This document shows, piece by piece, positions 44,020-52,457 of a stretch of 64,000 nt of DNA. Numbering within the stretch: the stretch's first letter is position 1; every line of letters starts with the position of its first letter. Location: assembly GCA_016712525.1 (NCBI GenBank), contig JADJQX010000007.1, positions 620,001-684,000 on the forward strand. The letters run 5' to 3'. The notes beneath the pieces are model-generated. The model saw nothing but the letters and a program-made list of their open reading frames with translations, was not told the DNA's origin and ran no database searches. The stretch is from Myxococcales bacterium (GTDB lineage Bacteria > Myxococcota_A > Polyangia > Polyangiales > Polyangiaceae). Both the position numbers and the translations under genes were made by a program.

Positions 44020-44652
44020 CTACTCGTCCATCGTGGCGCAGTGGTCGGCGAACACGTGGCCCCGAATGGTGCCCTCCTCGAACGTGGCCTCGAGGTCGAA
44101 GGCGACCTTGTCCGGAGGGGTTCCTTCGATCGCCACGACCGTGAGCTTCGCGGCGGTGGCCTTGTCGAGCGGCTTCTTGGTGAGAAGCTCCTTGAAGTCG
44201 AGGAGGGTGACCGCGAGTCCGTCGGCGAGCGTGAGCGTCTTTCCTTCGCTACCGACCTTGATGCCGCTCACGATGAGCGTGCGGTCGGGGGTGGGGGAGT
44301 TTTGCTTGGGGCACTCGGGCGCGCCGCCCGCATGGACCTCGACCGTCACGCCGGAGACGTTGGGACCGGTCTTGTCACGGCCGAACTGGGCGCGCTCGAA
44401 GGAGGCCGTGACGGCGCCGTAGGTCGCCCCGAGGGCGAGCGTGCGGCACGCGCCCGTGCAGCCCGCGTCGGGGCCGCTGCCGTCCGGGGCCGAGGTGTCG
44501 GGGGCACCGGCCTCGCTCACGGGCTGCCCGCTGTCGGCCTCGGCGCCCCCGTCGGGGGTCGTCGTGCCCGTCTCGCTGCACCCGACGCCGAGCGCGACGA
44601 GGACCGAAGAGAAGAGTCCCACCGAGAAGAGCCAGGAGGAGCCGCGTCGCAT
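44020..44652 (-). CDS. Lipoprotein of unknown function
   Basis: 210 residues from the ATG at 44652. The signal peptide ends GVGC. An Asp/Ala/Ser/Pro-rich spacer (about 25-60) leads to a mature domain of about 145 residues that begins CTGACRTLALGATYGAVTASFER and includes beta-type stretches (SGVTVEVHAGG, RTLIVSGIKVG). Family not recognised. It is divergent from the RelA/SpoT-domain gene across 59 bp. Confidence 0.6.
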   Translation of the reverse strand: MRRGSSWLFSVGLFSSVLVALGVGCSETGTTTPDGGAEADSGQPVSEAGAPDTSAPDGSGPDAGCTGACRTLALGATYGAVTASFERAQFGRDKTGPNVSGVTVEVHAGGAPECPKQNSPTPDRTLIVSGIKVGSEGKTLTLADGLAVTLLDFKELLTKKPLDKATAAKLTVVAIEGTPPDKVAFDLEATFEEGTIRGHVFADHCATMDE

Positions 44653-44711
44653 GCGCCGAGGATAGCCGATGGCGGCTTGCCTTCGACGCGAAACCGGCCG
44701 ATGGTCGAGGC

Positions 44712-46007
44712 GTGGACGCCGTTCGTGCCTTCCTGCTCGGGTACGCCGAGCGCTTCGTCGCCTACGAAGCGTGCGCCCTCGCGGTGAGGCAGGCGCTCCG
44801 CAAGGCGCTCCGCGACGAGGGCGTGCGCGCGATCGTGACGTCGCGCGCGAAGAGCGAGGAGCGCCTCGAGGCGAAGCTCCGCGCTCGTGAGCGCGCGCGA
44901 GGGGCCGCGTACGAGAGCCCGGCCGAGGTGGCCGCCGACATCCACGACCTCGTGGGCGCGCGTGTCGCCGTCTATTTCCCGGGCTCGCAGGCGCGCGTGA
45001 ACCGGCTGCTCGAAGAGCGCTTCGAGGCCGCGAGCCCGAAGCGCACCTTTCCACACGAGGTGGAGCGAGCGGGACCGATGCGGGCGACGCACGACGGCGG
45101 CGCGTACCGTCCGAGGTTCTCGGGTTACTCGGCCACCCACCATCGCCTCCTCGTCCCGGCGTCCAGCCTCCCGGCGGAGGCCGCGCTCGTGGCTCCGGAG
45201 GGGCGCATCGAGGTCGAGGTGCAGGTGGCCTCCGTGCTCATGCACGCCTGGGCCGAGGTGGAGCACGATCTCGTCTACAAACCCGTTTCGGGGCCGCTCT
45301 CGCTCGACGAGCACGCCGTCCTGGACGAGCTCAACGGCCTCGTCTTGGCGGGGGAGATCGCCCTCGAGCGCCTCGAGCGCGCGGAGGCCGCGAGGACGGC
45401 CGCACACACGCTCCCGTTCGACGACGCCTTCGCGCTCGCGGCCTTCCTCGCCGTCCGAGGGGCAGGCGACGAGGGGCTCGGCGCGACCGACGTCCTCTTC
45501 GCGCTGCTGCGTCGCTTCGAACGTGCGACCCCCGCGGCCGTCGCCGAGCTCGTGTCCCGTGATCGCGCGAGCGTGTCGCCCTCGGGCGCGCCGCTCGCGG
45601 ATCGTCTCGCGGCGCTCTTTGCCGAGGGGGATCCCGAGCGCCTCGAGGCGCTCCGCGCGATCGCCGGGGGGCGCGCGGTGCTCGATTTCGCCGAGGCGGG
45701 CGGGCGCGAGCTCGGGGAGTTCTTCGAGGCCGGCCGCACGGTCGATCGCGTCGTCGGAGAGCTCCTCGGAGGGATCGGCGAGTGGGGCAAGAGGCTCGTG
45801 GTCTCGGACCGAGGCGCCGAGCTCTTGGCGCTCCGCGGGGAGCTCACCTCGGAGGAGGCGACGGAGCTCGTTCGGCTACGCCGCGCGCGCGACCGCATCC
45901 TGGGTCAAGAGCCAGGTTTGCTCCCGTCCGACGTCGTCCGCACGACCGAGGCGCTCCTTGCCTGGATCGCGCGCCTCGAGGAGCGACGAAGAACATCGCC
46001 GCGCTGA
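44712..46007 (+). CDS. RelA/SpoT-domain (p)ppGpp synthetase-like protein with unknown C-terminal half
   Basis: 431 residues, GTG at 44712. Residues about 40-195 form a nucleotidyltransferase domain of the small-alarmone-synthetase type: SRAKS (44-48), DLVGARV (79-85), GYSATHHRLL (138-147) and VEVQVASVLMHAWAEVEHDLVYK in outline (168-190). The Arg, Asp and Glu residues needed for pyrophosphate transfer seem kept, so activity is plausible. It has no HD hydrolase, TGS or ACT domain. The last 230 residues are helical, unlike any regulator I know. No antitoxin-like gene follows; the neighbour is a convergent receiver gene. Confidence 0.75.
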   Translation: MDAVRAFLLGYAERFVAYEACALAVRQALRKALRDEGVRAIVTSRAKSEERLEAKLRARERARGAAYESPAEVAADIHDLVGARVAVYFPGSQARVNRLLEERFEAASPKRTFPHEVERAGPMRATHDGGAYRPRFSGYSATHHRLLVPASSLPAEAALVAPEGRIEVEVQVASVLMHAWAEVEHDLVYKPVSGPLSLDEHAVLDELNGLVLAGEIALERLERAEAARTAAHTLPFDDAFALAAFLAVRGAGDEGLGATDVLFALLRRFERATPAAVAELVSRDRASVSPSGAPLADRLAALFAEGDPERLEALRAIAGGRAVLDFAEAGGRELGEFFEAGRTVDRVVGELLGGIGEWGKRLVVSDRGAELLALRGELTSEEATELVRLRRARDRILGQEPGLLPSDVVRTTEALLAWIARLEERRRTSPR

Positions 46008-46043
46008 GCACGAGCGGCATCGTCGTGGGCCTCCTGTCCGAGC

Positions 46044-46385
46044 TCACGCGCGCTCGAGCCGGGCCCTCACCCAGTCGATCGCGCGGTCGAGCTCGTCGGG
46101 CTTCGTGAAGACCGGTCCGAAGGCCGCGGCCTCGACGGTCTCGCGAGACGACGTGAAAAACGCGATGGGCACGTCGGGCTGCCCCTTGCGGAGGTGCTCC
46201 GCCACCACGGTGCCCTTGTCGTCACCGAGGTCGAGGTCGAGGAGCGCGCACGAGAGACCGGTCCCGTCGATCGCGAGCGCCTCGGCCACGGAGCCCACGC
46301 ACGCAGGCTCGATCCCCGCCTTGCGCAGCTCGCGGAGCAGCGCGTACCGGGCCACGGGAGAGTCGTCGGCGAGGAGGACCTTCAT
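46044..46385 (-). CDS. Single-domain response regulator
   Basis: 113 residues from the ATG at 46385. Only a receiver domain is present: acidic pair D7-D8 (LLADDSP), phosphoacceptor D50 in CALLDLDLGDD, T78 and K95 (FTKPDELD). With no output domain it must act by binding a partner or as a phosphate shuttle. It is convergent with the RelA/SpoT-domain gene (36 bp) and divergent from the sigma-54-regulated pair; no cognate kinase is adjacent. Confidence 0.85.
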   Translation of the reverse strand: MKVLLADDSPVARYALLRELRKAGIEPACVGSVAEALAIDGTGLSCALLDLDLGDDKGTVVAEHLRKGQPDVPIAFFTSSRETVEAAAFGPVFTKPDELDRAIDWVRARLERA

Positions 46386-46538
46386 CGGCTGCCGTCCATG
46401 ATCGACCACCTTTAGGCCATCTCGCGCGGGCGCGCACGTGCTCTCGAACGGCGCACCCGCTCCGATCGGGTGCTCGAGACTTGCGCACCATGAACCTTAG
46501 GTCACGTCGACAAGCTTGAAATGACTGCAGTTTCGGCC

Positions 46539-46554
46539 TGGCACGCCGCGCGCA
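46539..46554 (+). promoter_or_regulatory. Candidate sigma-54 promoter upstream of the MBL-fold gene
   Basis: TGGCAC then GCGCA with the GG (46540-46541) and GC (46552-46553) exactly 10 bases apart, the -24/-12 pattern of sigma-54. The expected start of transcription is about 46565, 35 bp before the ATG at 46600. In GC-rich DNA such matches occur by chance, but the gene pair downstream encodes a sigma-54 activator. Confidence 0.4.
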
Positions 46555-46599
46555 AAGGGAGAGCGCGCCGGGGTCGTCTCGGCGAGAGGAGCAGGAGCC

Positions 46600-47442
46600 A
46601 TGGACGTCACATTTTTCGGGGTTCGCGGGAGCATCGCGTCGCCAGGGGCCGAGACCGCCCGGGTAGGCGGCAACACGAGCACGATCGAGGTGCGCTGCGG
46701 GGATCGTCGGATCGTCCTCGACGCGGGGACGGGGCTCCGCGCCCTCGGGCAACGCATGCTCGCCGCGGGCGACGAGCGCAAGCTCACCCTCCTCCTCAGC
46801 CACTACCATTGGGATCACATCCAAGGGCTCCCGTTCTTCACCCCGATCTACATGCCCGGCACGGAGATCGAGGTCGTGGGTCAGAAGAGCGGCCTGCTCG
46901 GCGTGAGGGACGCGCTCGAGCTCCAGATGGGGGCCCCCGTCTTCCCCGTGCGCTTCGGCGATCTCCCGTCGCGCATCGTGCCGAGGGAGGTGCGCCCGCG
47001 CGAGCAGTTCGACGTCGGGGAGGCGCGCGTCCGTGTGGCTCGTGGCAATCATCCGGGCGGCGTGCTCGCGTACCGCATCGATTTCGGCGGAGCGAGCCTC
47101 GTCTACGCGACCGACACCGAGCACTACGCGTGTCTCGATCCCGAGCTCTTCGCGCTCGCCGAAGGCGCGACGATGCTCGTCTACGACGCGCAATACACCG
47201 AGGCCGAGTACCGCGCCAAAGTGGGGTGGGGGCACTCGACCAACGTGGCGGCGGCGGAGCTCGCGCGCGCCTCGGGGGTCGAGCAGCTCGTGCTCTTTCA
47301 TCACGATCCGACGCGCGACGATGCGGGGGTCGCGGCCATGGAAGCGGAGACCCAGGGGCTCTTCGCGGCTACGGTGGCGGCGCGTGAGGGGGCGACCTTT
47401 CGCCTCGGCCGGGGAGGCTCGCCGAGGAAGCTCGTCGCGTGA
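46600..47442 (+). CDS. Metallo-beta-lactamase-fold hydrolase
   Basis: 280 residues, ATG at 46600. The opening MDVTFFGVRGSIASPG and the motif SHYHWDHIQG (67-76, HxHxDH) place it in the MBL-fold group of phosphodiesterase-like proteins. Other ligands: H in RGNHPGG (near 150), D in YATDTEHYA (near 170), and H in LFHHDPTRDD (near 233-242). Proteins with this start are often found next to signalling genes and may be cyclic-nucleotide phosphodiesterases or similar; I cannot tell the substrate. Its TGA overlaps the GTG of the sigma-54 activator gene, so they form an operon. Confidence 0.8.
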   Translation: MDVTFFGVRGSIASPGAETARVGGNTSTIEVRCGDRRIVLDAGTGLRALGQRMLAAGDERKLTLLLSHYHWDHIQGLPFFTPIYMPGTEIEVVGQKSGLLGVRDALELQMGAPVFPVRFGDLPSRIVPREVRPREQFDVGEARVRVARGNHPGGVLAYRIDFGGASLVYATDTEHYACLDPELFALAEGATMLVYDAQYTEAEYRAKVGWGHSTNVAAAELARASGVEQLVLFHHDPTRDDAGVAAMEAETQGLFAATVAAREGATFRLGRGGSPRKLVA

Positions 47443-48980
47443 CGATGCCTTCGACCGGGTGTGAATCGGGGCGCGGCTCGGGTAATCGTACCCAGGTGTC
47501 GCGCCATCTCTCGCTCCTCGTCGATCTCGCCGCGCTCCTCGGTCGCGAGGTCGACCTCGACGCCATCCTGCGGAGCGCCTGCGAGCGCGTGGCCGACGCC
47601 CTCGGCGCCGAGCGCGCCACCGTGTGGCTCGTAGACGCCGATCGCGGGGACCTCGTGAGCCGCGTCGCGCTCATGGCCGACCTCTCGTCGATGCGGCTCC
47701 CGCTCGGGCGTGGCATCGCGGGCTGGGTCGCCGAGCGTGGCGAGTCGGCGCGCGTGGCGCGGGCCGCAGACGACCCGCGATTCTCCTCTCAAGTTGATGA
47801 AAAGACGGGGTTTTTGACGGAGGCGGTGCTCGCCGTTCCCATCCGTGAGGAGCCCGCCGCGCCCGTGCGTGGCGTGCTCCAAATCCTGAACCGCAAGGGC
47901 GGGGGACCTTTCGACGAGGACGACGAGCGGACACTCACGGTGCTCGCGCGCGAGCTCGGTCGCGCCCTCGCCATGACGACCCTGCGCGCGCGGGACGCTG
48001 CGGCTCGAGGCGTGACGCTGCGCGGGCCCATCAACCGCATCGTCGGGACGAGCCCCGCGCTCCTTCGCGTGTACGAGAAGGTGGCGCTCGCCGCCAAGAC
48101 CCCCGCGCACGTGCTCCTGCGCGGCGAGACCGGCACTGGCAAGGGCCTCTTCGCCCGCGCGATCCACGCGAACTCGGCCCGTCAGGCGCGGCCGTTCGTC
48201 GTCGTCGATTGCACGACGTTGCCGCCGACGCTCGTCGAGAGCGAGCTCTTCGGTCACGAGCGCGGCGCGTTCACGGGCGCCGATCGCCGCGTCTTGGGCA
48301 AGGTGGAGCAGGCCTCCGGCGGGACGCTCTTCCTCGACGAGATCGGGGACCTCACGCTCGAGAGCCAGGGCAAGCTCCTGCGCTTCCTTCAAGAGAACGC
48401 GTACGAGCGCGTGGGCGGACGGGAGACCCTCCGGACCGACGCGCGCATCGTGGCGGCGACGCACAGAGACCTCGAGAGGCTCGTGGCCGAAGGGCGCTTT
48501 CGGCAGGATCTCTACTATCGAATCCGTGTGGTCGAGATCGAGATGCCGCCGCTCCGCGATCGCGGACGGGACGAGACCGTCGAGCTCGGGCGCCACTTCG
48601 CCGAGACGTTCGCACGGGTCTACGAGCGGCCGCGGCCCGTGTTCGACCCGGCGTTCGAGGCGTGGCTCGGCACGCACACGTTCCCGGGAAATGTGCGCGA
48701 GCTCGAGCACGCGGTCGAGAGCGCCGTCGCTCTGTCTCCGGACGGGGTGCTGCGGCTCCCGGACGAGCCACGCCGTGACGGCGCGCGCGAGGCGTCCTCC
48801 GCGACGGGGGCCGAGGCTCACGTCGCGCTCGCGCAAGGCCTCCGGCTCGACGAGGTCTCGAGGCGCTACGCGGAGGCCACGCTCGCCCGTGTGGGTGGGA
48901 ACAAGTCCGAGGCCGCGCGCCATCTCGGGGTGTCCCGCAATACGCTCGCGCGCCTCTTGGAGGCGAAAAAGACGAAATGA
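47439..48980 (+). CDS. Sigma-54-dependent activator, GAF-AAA+-Fis
   Basis: 513 residues, GTG at 47439. A GAF domain (about 25-180) replaces the usual receiver, so a small ligand rather than phosphorylation is likely to control it. The AAA+ domain (about 200-435) has Walker A GETGTGKG, the sigma-54 contact loop GAFTGAD intact, and Walker B GGTLFLDEIGDL. The C-terminus is a Fis-type helix-turn-helix (VGGNKSEAARHLGVSRNTLARLL). It is translated with the MBL-fold gene and converges with the GH31 gene, with one base between the stops. A sigma-54 promoter upstream would allow autoregulation. Confidence 0.9.
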   Translation: MTMPSTGCESGRGSGNRTQVSRHLSLLVDLAALLGREVDLDAILRSACERVADALGAERATVWLVDADRGDLVSRVALMADLSSMRLPLGRGIAGWVAERGESARVARAADDPRFSSQVDEKTGFLTEAVLAVPIREEPAAPVRGVLQILNRKGGGPFDEDDERTLTVLARELGRALAMTTLRARDAAARGVTLRGPINRIVGTSPALLRVYEKVALAAKTPAHVLLRGETGTGKGLFARAIHANSARQARPFVVVDCTTLPPTLVESELFGHERGAFTGADRRVLGKVEQASGGTLFLDEIGDLTLESQGKLLRFLQENAYERVGGRETLRTDARIVAATHRDLERLVAEGRFRQDLYYRIRVVEIEMPPLRDRGRDETVELGRHFAETFARVYERPRPVFDPAFEAWLGTHTFPGNVRELEHAVESAVALSPDGVLRLPDEPRRDGAREASSATGAEAHVALAQGLRLDEVSRRYAEATLARVGGNKSEAARHLGVSRNTLARLLEAKKTK

Positions 48981-48981
48981 A

Positions 48982-50823
48982 TCAAAGGTTTCGCTCGGTG
49001 CTCACCGTGCGCGCCCCGGGCTGTGCCCGGAGGTGGACGAGCACCGTGCGTGTCTCGGCCTCGTAGAACCACGCGCTCTCGGCGGCGTCGAAATCGGCGC
49101 GTGAGGCCGCCGCGACGATCGGTGTCGTCCCCTCGAGCACTCTCGCCGGCGCGGCGTCGGCGCGAATGCGCAGCGCGAGCGGGGCAGGGCTCCGCGAGAC
49201 GGAGGTGACGCTGCCTTGCGCGGTCGCCTCGGTCTCGAGGCGGGTCGTCGTGCCATCGTCGTCGTGCACGACGAAGGACGATTTGGGCCCTGGATAGACC
49301 GCCACGGTGAGCCGGCCCTTCGAGGCGCGTGTGCCGTGGCCGGTCACGTCGTTCTCGACATTCATCGGGACGATCGCGCCCTCGCGGACGTAGAGCGGGA
49401 TGCGTGTGCGGTCGCGCATGTCGACCCGTGAGAGCGTCGTGCCGCCGGCGATCGGCTCGGAGGCGGGGCTCCAATAGTCGTAGTAGCGCGCGCCTTGGGG
49501 CAGCGTGACGTCACGCACGCCCGTGCCGTCGAGGATGGGGGCGACGAAGAACGCCTTGCCGAGGGCGTAGCGGAAGTCTCCGGCCCAGAGCGGGTCTTCG
49601 CCGAGCGGATCGAGGAGCGGCGGCCCACCCGCGTACGCCTCTTCGGCGAGGCTGTAAAAGAACGGCACGAGCTCGTGGTGCAGCCACGACCAGTACCGAT
49701 ACCCACGGACGGTCTCGTCGGCGCGGTCGGGGACCGTCCAGGGGGCGAGGTTCGCGCGCCCGTGGAGCTGCATGAACGGGCCGAGTGCCCCGATCGCCGT
49801 CCAACGGAGGAAGTTATCTTGATCGAACGGGACCTCCTTCGTGAGGTCCTTGTCGTCGCGATCGAGGTACCCGCCGATGTCCGAGCCGACCACGACGTAC
49901 CCCTTGCGGGCCGAGCGGAACATGCTGTCGAGCGCGTCGGCGAGCCCTACCCAGTCGCGCCGGTTGTCTCCGACCCACGCGACGGGGGCGTCCTCGGGGC
50001 GCGCGAAGAAGCGCCCCGCGTACTGGTACGACGCATCCCACGGCCGGACCATGGTCGTGAACTCGGTCCCGCGCTGCGCGACGCCGTAGGTGTAGAAGTC
50101 CTTGTAGTAGGCCTCCGAGTACTCCTGGAGCGAGACCTCGCCCTTCTTCGACGCCATGGGCTGAGGCAAGATGTAGTTTTCGCCGAAGTCGAGCTTCCAC
50201 CCGTCGATCTTCGGCAAAACGCGCCGCTGGAGGCCGTGCCACCACGCGACGGCCTCGGGGTTGAAGAAGTCGACTCCGGCCCCGCGGCCCTTCCACCAGA
50301 ACGACGTCTCGCCGTTGTTCACGTAGTAGCCGCACGTCGCCCCTCGCTCGAAATCCGGGGCGGGACCCTCGTACGAGTCGCCGCCCTTCTCGACGTCGAA
50401 CGACGTCTCGTTCATGTTCGACGTCATCCACAAGACGAGCTTGATGCCCTTGCCGTGGAGCTCGTCCACGAGGCCATCGAAGCCGCCGTACCGCGACGGG
50501 TTCGGGATGAACGAGTGGTAGCTCGTCTCCCAGGGGCTATCGAGCACGACGACCCCCACGGGGATGTCGCGCGAGCGAAACCCCTCGACGAACGCGCGTG
50601 TGTCGTCGGTCGAGGAGATGTCCTTCGAGATCCACGGCTCGAACGCCCATCGTGGTGTGTGGCGGTTCGGTTGGGGGACGACCTCTCCCGTGCCCTCCGG
50701 AGGGCTGCACGCGCCCGCGTCGGCTTCGGGGGCCGGGCTCGGATCGGAGCCGCACGCGGCGGCGGCCGCGATCGTGACGAGGAGAAAAGGAACGAGGACG
50801 AGCCCGCGCGTGGATGACGCCAT
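48982..50823 (-). CDS. GH31-family glycoside hydrolase, lipoprotein
   Basis: 613 residues, ATG at 50823. The signal peptide ends AAAC, so it is probably anchored outside the cytoplasm. The GH31 (beta/alpha)8 barrel is evident from residue 55: WETSYHSFIPNPSRYGGFDGL, GIKLVLWMT, nucleophile D212 in GWKLDFGE, acid/base D286 in WVGDNRRDW, and SDIGGYLD, followed by a C-terminal beta domain (YVREGAIVPM). GH31 enzymes release alpha-linked glucose, xylose, galactose or sulfoquinovose; the substrate is not clear. The usual N-terminal beta domain is much shortened, unlike intracellular members. Convergent with the activator gene. Confidence 0.85.
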   Translation of the reverse strand: MASSTRGLVLVPFLLVTIAAAAACGSDPSPAPEADAGACSPPEGTGEVVPQPNRHTPRWAFEPWISKDISSTDDTRAFVEGFRSRDIPVGVVVLDSPWETSYHSFIPNPSRYGGFDGLVDELHGKGIKLVLWMTSNMNETSFDVEKGGDSYEGPAPDFERGATCGYYVNNGETSFWWKGRGAGVDFFNPEAVAWWHGLQRRVLPKIDGWKLDFGENYILPQPMASKKGEVSLQEYSEAYYKDFYTYGVAQRGTEFTTMVRPWDASYQYAGRFFARPEDAPVAWVGDNRRDWVGLADALDSMFRSARKGYVVVGSDIGGYLDRDDKDLTKEVPFDQDNFLRWTAIGALGPFMQLHGRANLAPWTVPDRADETVRGYRYWSWLHHELVPFFYSLAEEAYAGGPPLLDPLGEDPLWAGDFRYALGKAFFVAPILDGTGVRDVTLPQGARYYDYWSPASEPIAGGTTLSRVDMRDRTRIPLYVREGAIVPMNVENDVTGHGTRASKGRLTVAVYPGPKSSFVVHDDDGTTTRLETEATAQGSVTSVSRSPAPLALRIRADAAPARVLEGTTPIVAAASRADFDAAESAWFYEAETRTVLVHLRAQPGARTVSTERNL

Positions 50824-50906
50824 CCGAGGTAGACTATCTCGGGCGTGGGGGGCGCCGCGAGAGCCGCGCGACCCCTTGGCACGCGTTTGGCAAAGGACGA
50901 GCTACC

Positions 50907-52451
50907 GTGCTGCTCCGCCTGTCCGACCCCGACATCATGAGTGGCGACGACAGGCTCACCCTCGGCTCGAGCATCGTCTTCCTCGCCCTCGCGGGCCTCT
51001 CGGCCATGAGGGCGCGTCGTGAGCCACTCGCGCTCGCCTTGGGCGCGCTCTACCTCGACCTCTTCGCGTACGATCTCCTGGATCTCATCGCGAACAACGC
51101 GCGCGACGAGGGGCCACCCAAGTGGCTCAACGCGGCGAGCGCGTGCCTCGCCGTTCCGCTCGCCTTCGCGGTCGTCGCGACGTTCGTCGGCGAGCGCCGC
51201 CGCCTCCGCGTCTTCTCACGGGCCCTCTTCGTCTACTTCGGCGGCCTCGGGGCGGGGTGCCTCGTCCCGTTCGTTTTCCCCGGGTTCGCCTGGTTTCCGC
51301 TGAGCGCCACGTGGGCGTACCTCGTCGCCGTGGGCCTCACGATCGGGCTCGCCCACGCCATCCTGCTCCTCGTTCGTCACCTGCGCTCGTGCGCCGAGGA
51401 CGAGCGCCCGAGCGCGACGCTGGTCCTCGCCGCGTTCGTCTTTGGTGTGGGCGGATGTGGGACGGACGTATTCGCGATCGCGGGTTTGCCGGTGCCGAAG
51501 CTCGCGGCGTGGGGGCTGCTCGGGAGCGGAGTCTTGCTCGCCGCCGGCACGCTCCGTTTCCAGCTCGTCCGCGGGCTCACACCAAGGGCGCTGCTCACCT
51601 CCATCGCGATCGCCGTCGCGGGCATCGTCGCGCAGCTCGCGATGGTGCGGTACTTCAGCGCGAACCTCGCGCTCCTCGTGCTCTCTTCGGTGGTGGTGAC
51701 GCTCGCCGTGTGGGGCGCGCTCCGGCACATCAGCGGCCTCTTCGCCGAGCGAGACGCGCGCCTCCGCTACCACGCGACGCTCGGGCGGCTCGCCGCTCAG
51801 ATGGCGCACGACGTGAGGAACCCGCTCGCGGCGGTCCGTGGGAGCGTCGAGTTCTTGCTCGAAGAGCGGGCTCGCGGCCGATCCGTGGACCCACACGACG
51901 CCTACCTCACGCTCATCTTGGAGCAGGCCGACAGGATCGGCCGCGTCGTCGAAGACTACCAACGGCTCGGCCGCGCGGAGGCCGTGCCGGCGCGGCTCGA
52001 CGCCCTGGGGCTCCTTCGCGACGTGGTCGACGCCCAACGGCTCGCTATCGGGGAGGGCGTTCGGATCGAGCTCGTCGGCGACGAGGCCGTCGCGGTGATG
52101 GCCGACGGTGGTCTCGTCGCGAGCGCCGTCGAGAACCTGGTGCGCAACGCGAGCGAGGCGATGCCAGGGGGCGGCGCCGTGCGGGTCGAGCTCCTCCTGA
52201 GGCCACCGCTCGCCGTCGTCGTCGTGGAAGACGACGGGCCCGGGATGGACGCGACGACCCGGGAGGCTGCCCTCGACGACTTCTTCACCACCAAAGCGAC
52301 CGGCTCCGGGCTCGGGCTCTCCTTCGTGCGGCGTGTGGCCGAAGCCCACGGGACCCGCGTGCGCCTCTCGAGCGCTCCCGGCAAAGGCACGCGCGTCGAG
52401 CTCCCGCTCCCCCTGGCAGACGAGCCCCCCGCCTCGTCGGGAATGGACTAG
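50907..52451 (+). CDS. Membrane sensor histidine kinase
   Basis: 514 residues from a GTG at 50907, which follows AAAGGACGAG; an ATG at 50937 is the alternative, and the frame is open further upstream. Eight or nine hydrophobic helices fill residues 15-275, so the sensor is in the membrane. The phosphoacceptor is H301 in MAHDVRNPLAAVRG. The ATPase domain has N in VENLVRNASEAM, DDGPGMD, and GSGLGLSFV. This is an NtrB-like layout. It lies 6 bp before the NtrC-type gene, which is its likely partner. Divergent from the GH31 gene with overlapping promoter space. Confidence 0.9.
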   Translation: MLLRLSDPDIMSGDDRLTLGSSIVFLALAGLSAMRARREPLALALGALYLDLFAYDLLDLIANNARDEGPPKWLNAASACLAVPLAFAVVATFVGERRRLRVFSRALFVYFGGLGAGCLVPFVFPGFAWFPLSATWAYLVAVGLTIGLAHAILLLVRHLRSCAEDERPSATLVLAAFVFGVGGCGTDVFAIAGLPVPKLAAWGLLGSGVLLAAGTLRFQLVRGLTPRALLTSIAIAVAGIVAQLAMVRYFSANLALLVLSSVVVTLAVWGALRHISGLFAERDARLRYHATLGRLAAQMAHDVRNPLAAVRGSVEFLLEERARGRSVDPHDAYLTLILEQADRIGRVVEDYQRLGRAEAVPARLDALGLLRDVVDAQRLAIGEGVRIELVGDEAVAVMADGGLVASAVENLVRNASEAMPGGGAVRVELLLRPPLAVVVVEDDGPGMDATTREAALDDFFTTKATGSGLGLSFVRRVAEAHGTRVRLSSAPGKGTRVELPLPLADEPPASSGMD

Positions 52452-52457
52452 CCTCTC

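Noticed and set aside
44712..46385. RelA/SpoT-domain gene and receiver gene as a toxin-antitoxin pair
   Set aside because: They are convergent with no overlap, and the neighbour is an ordinary receiver domain.
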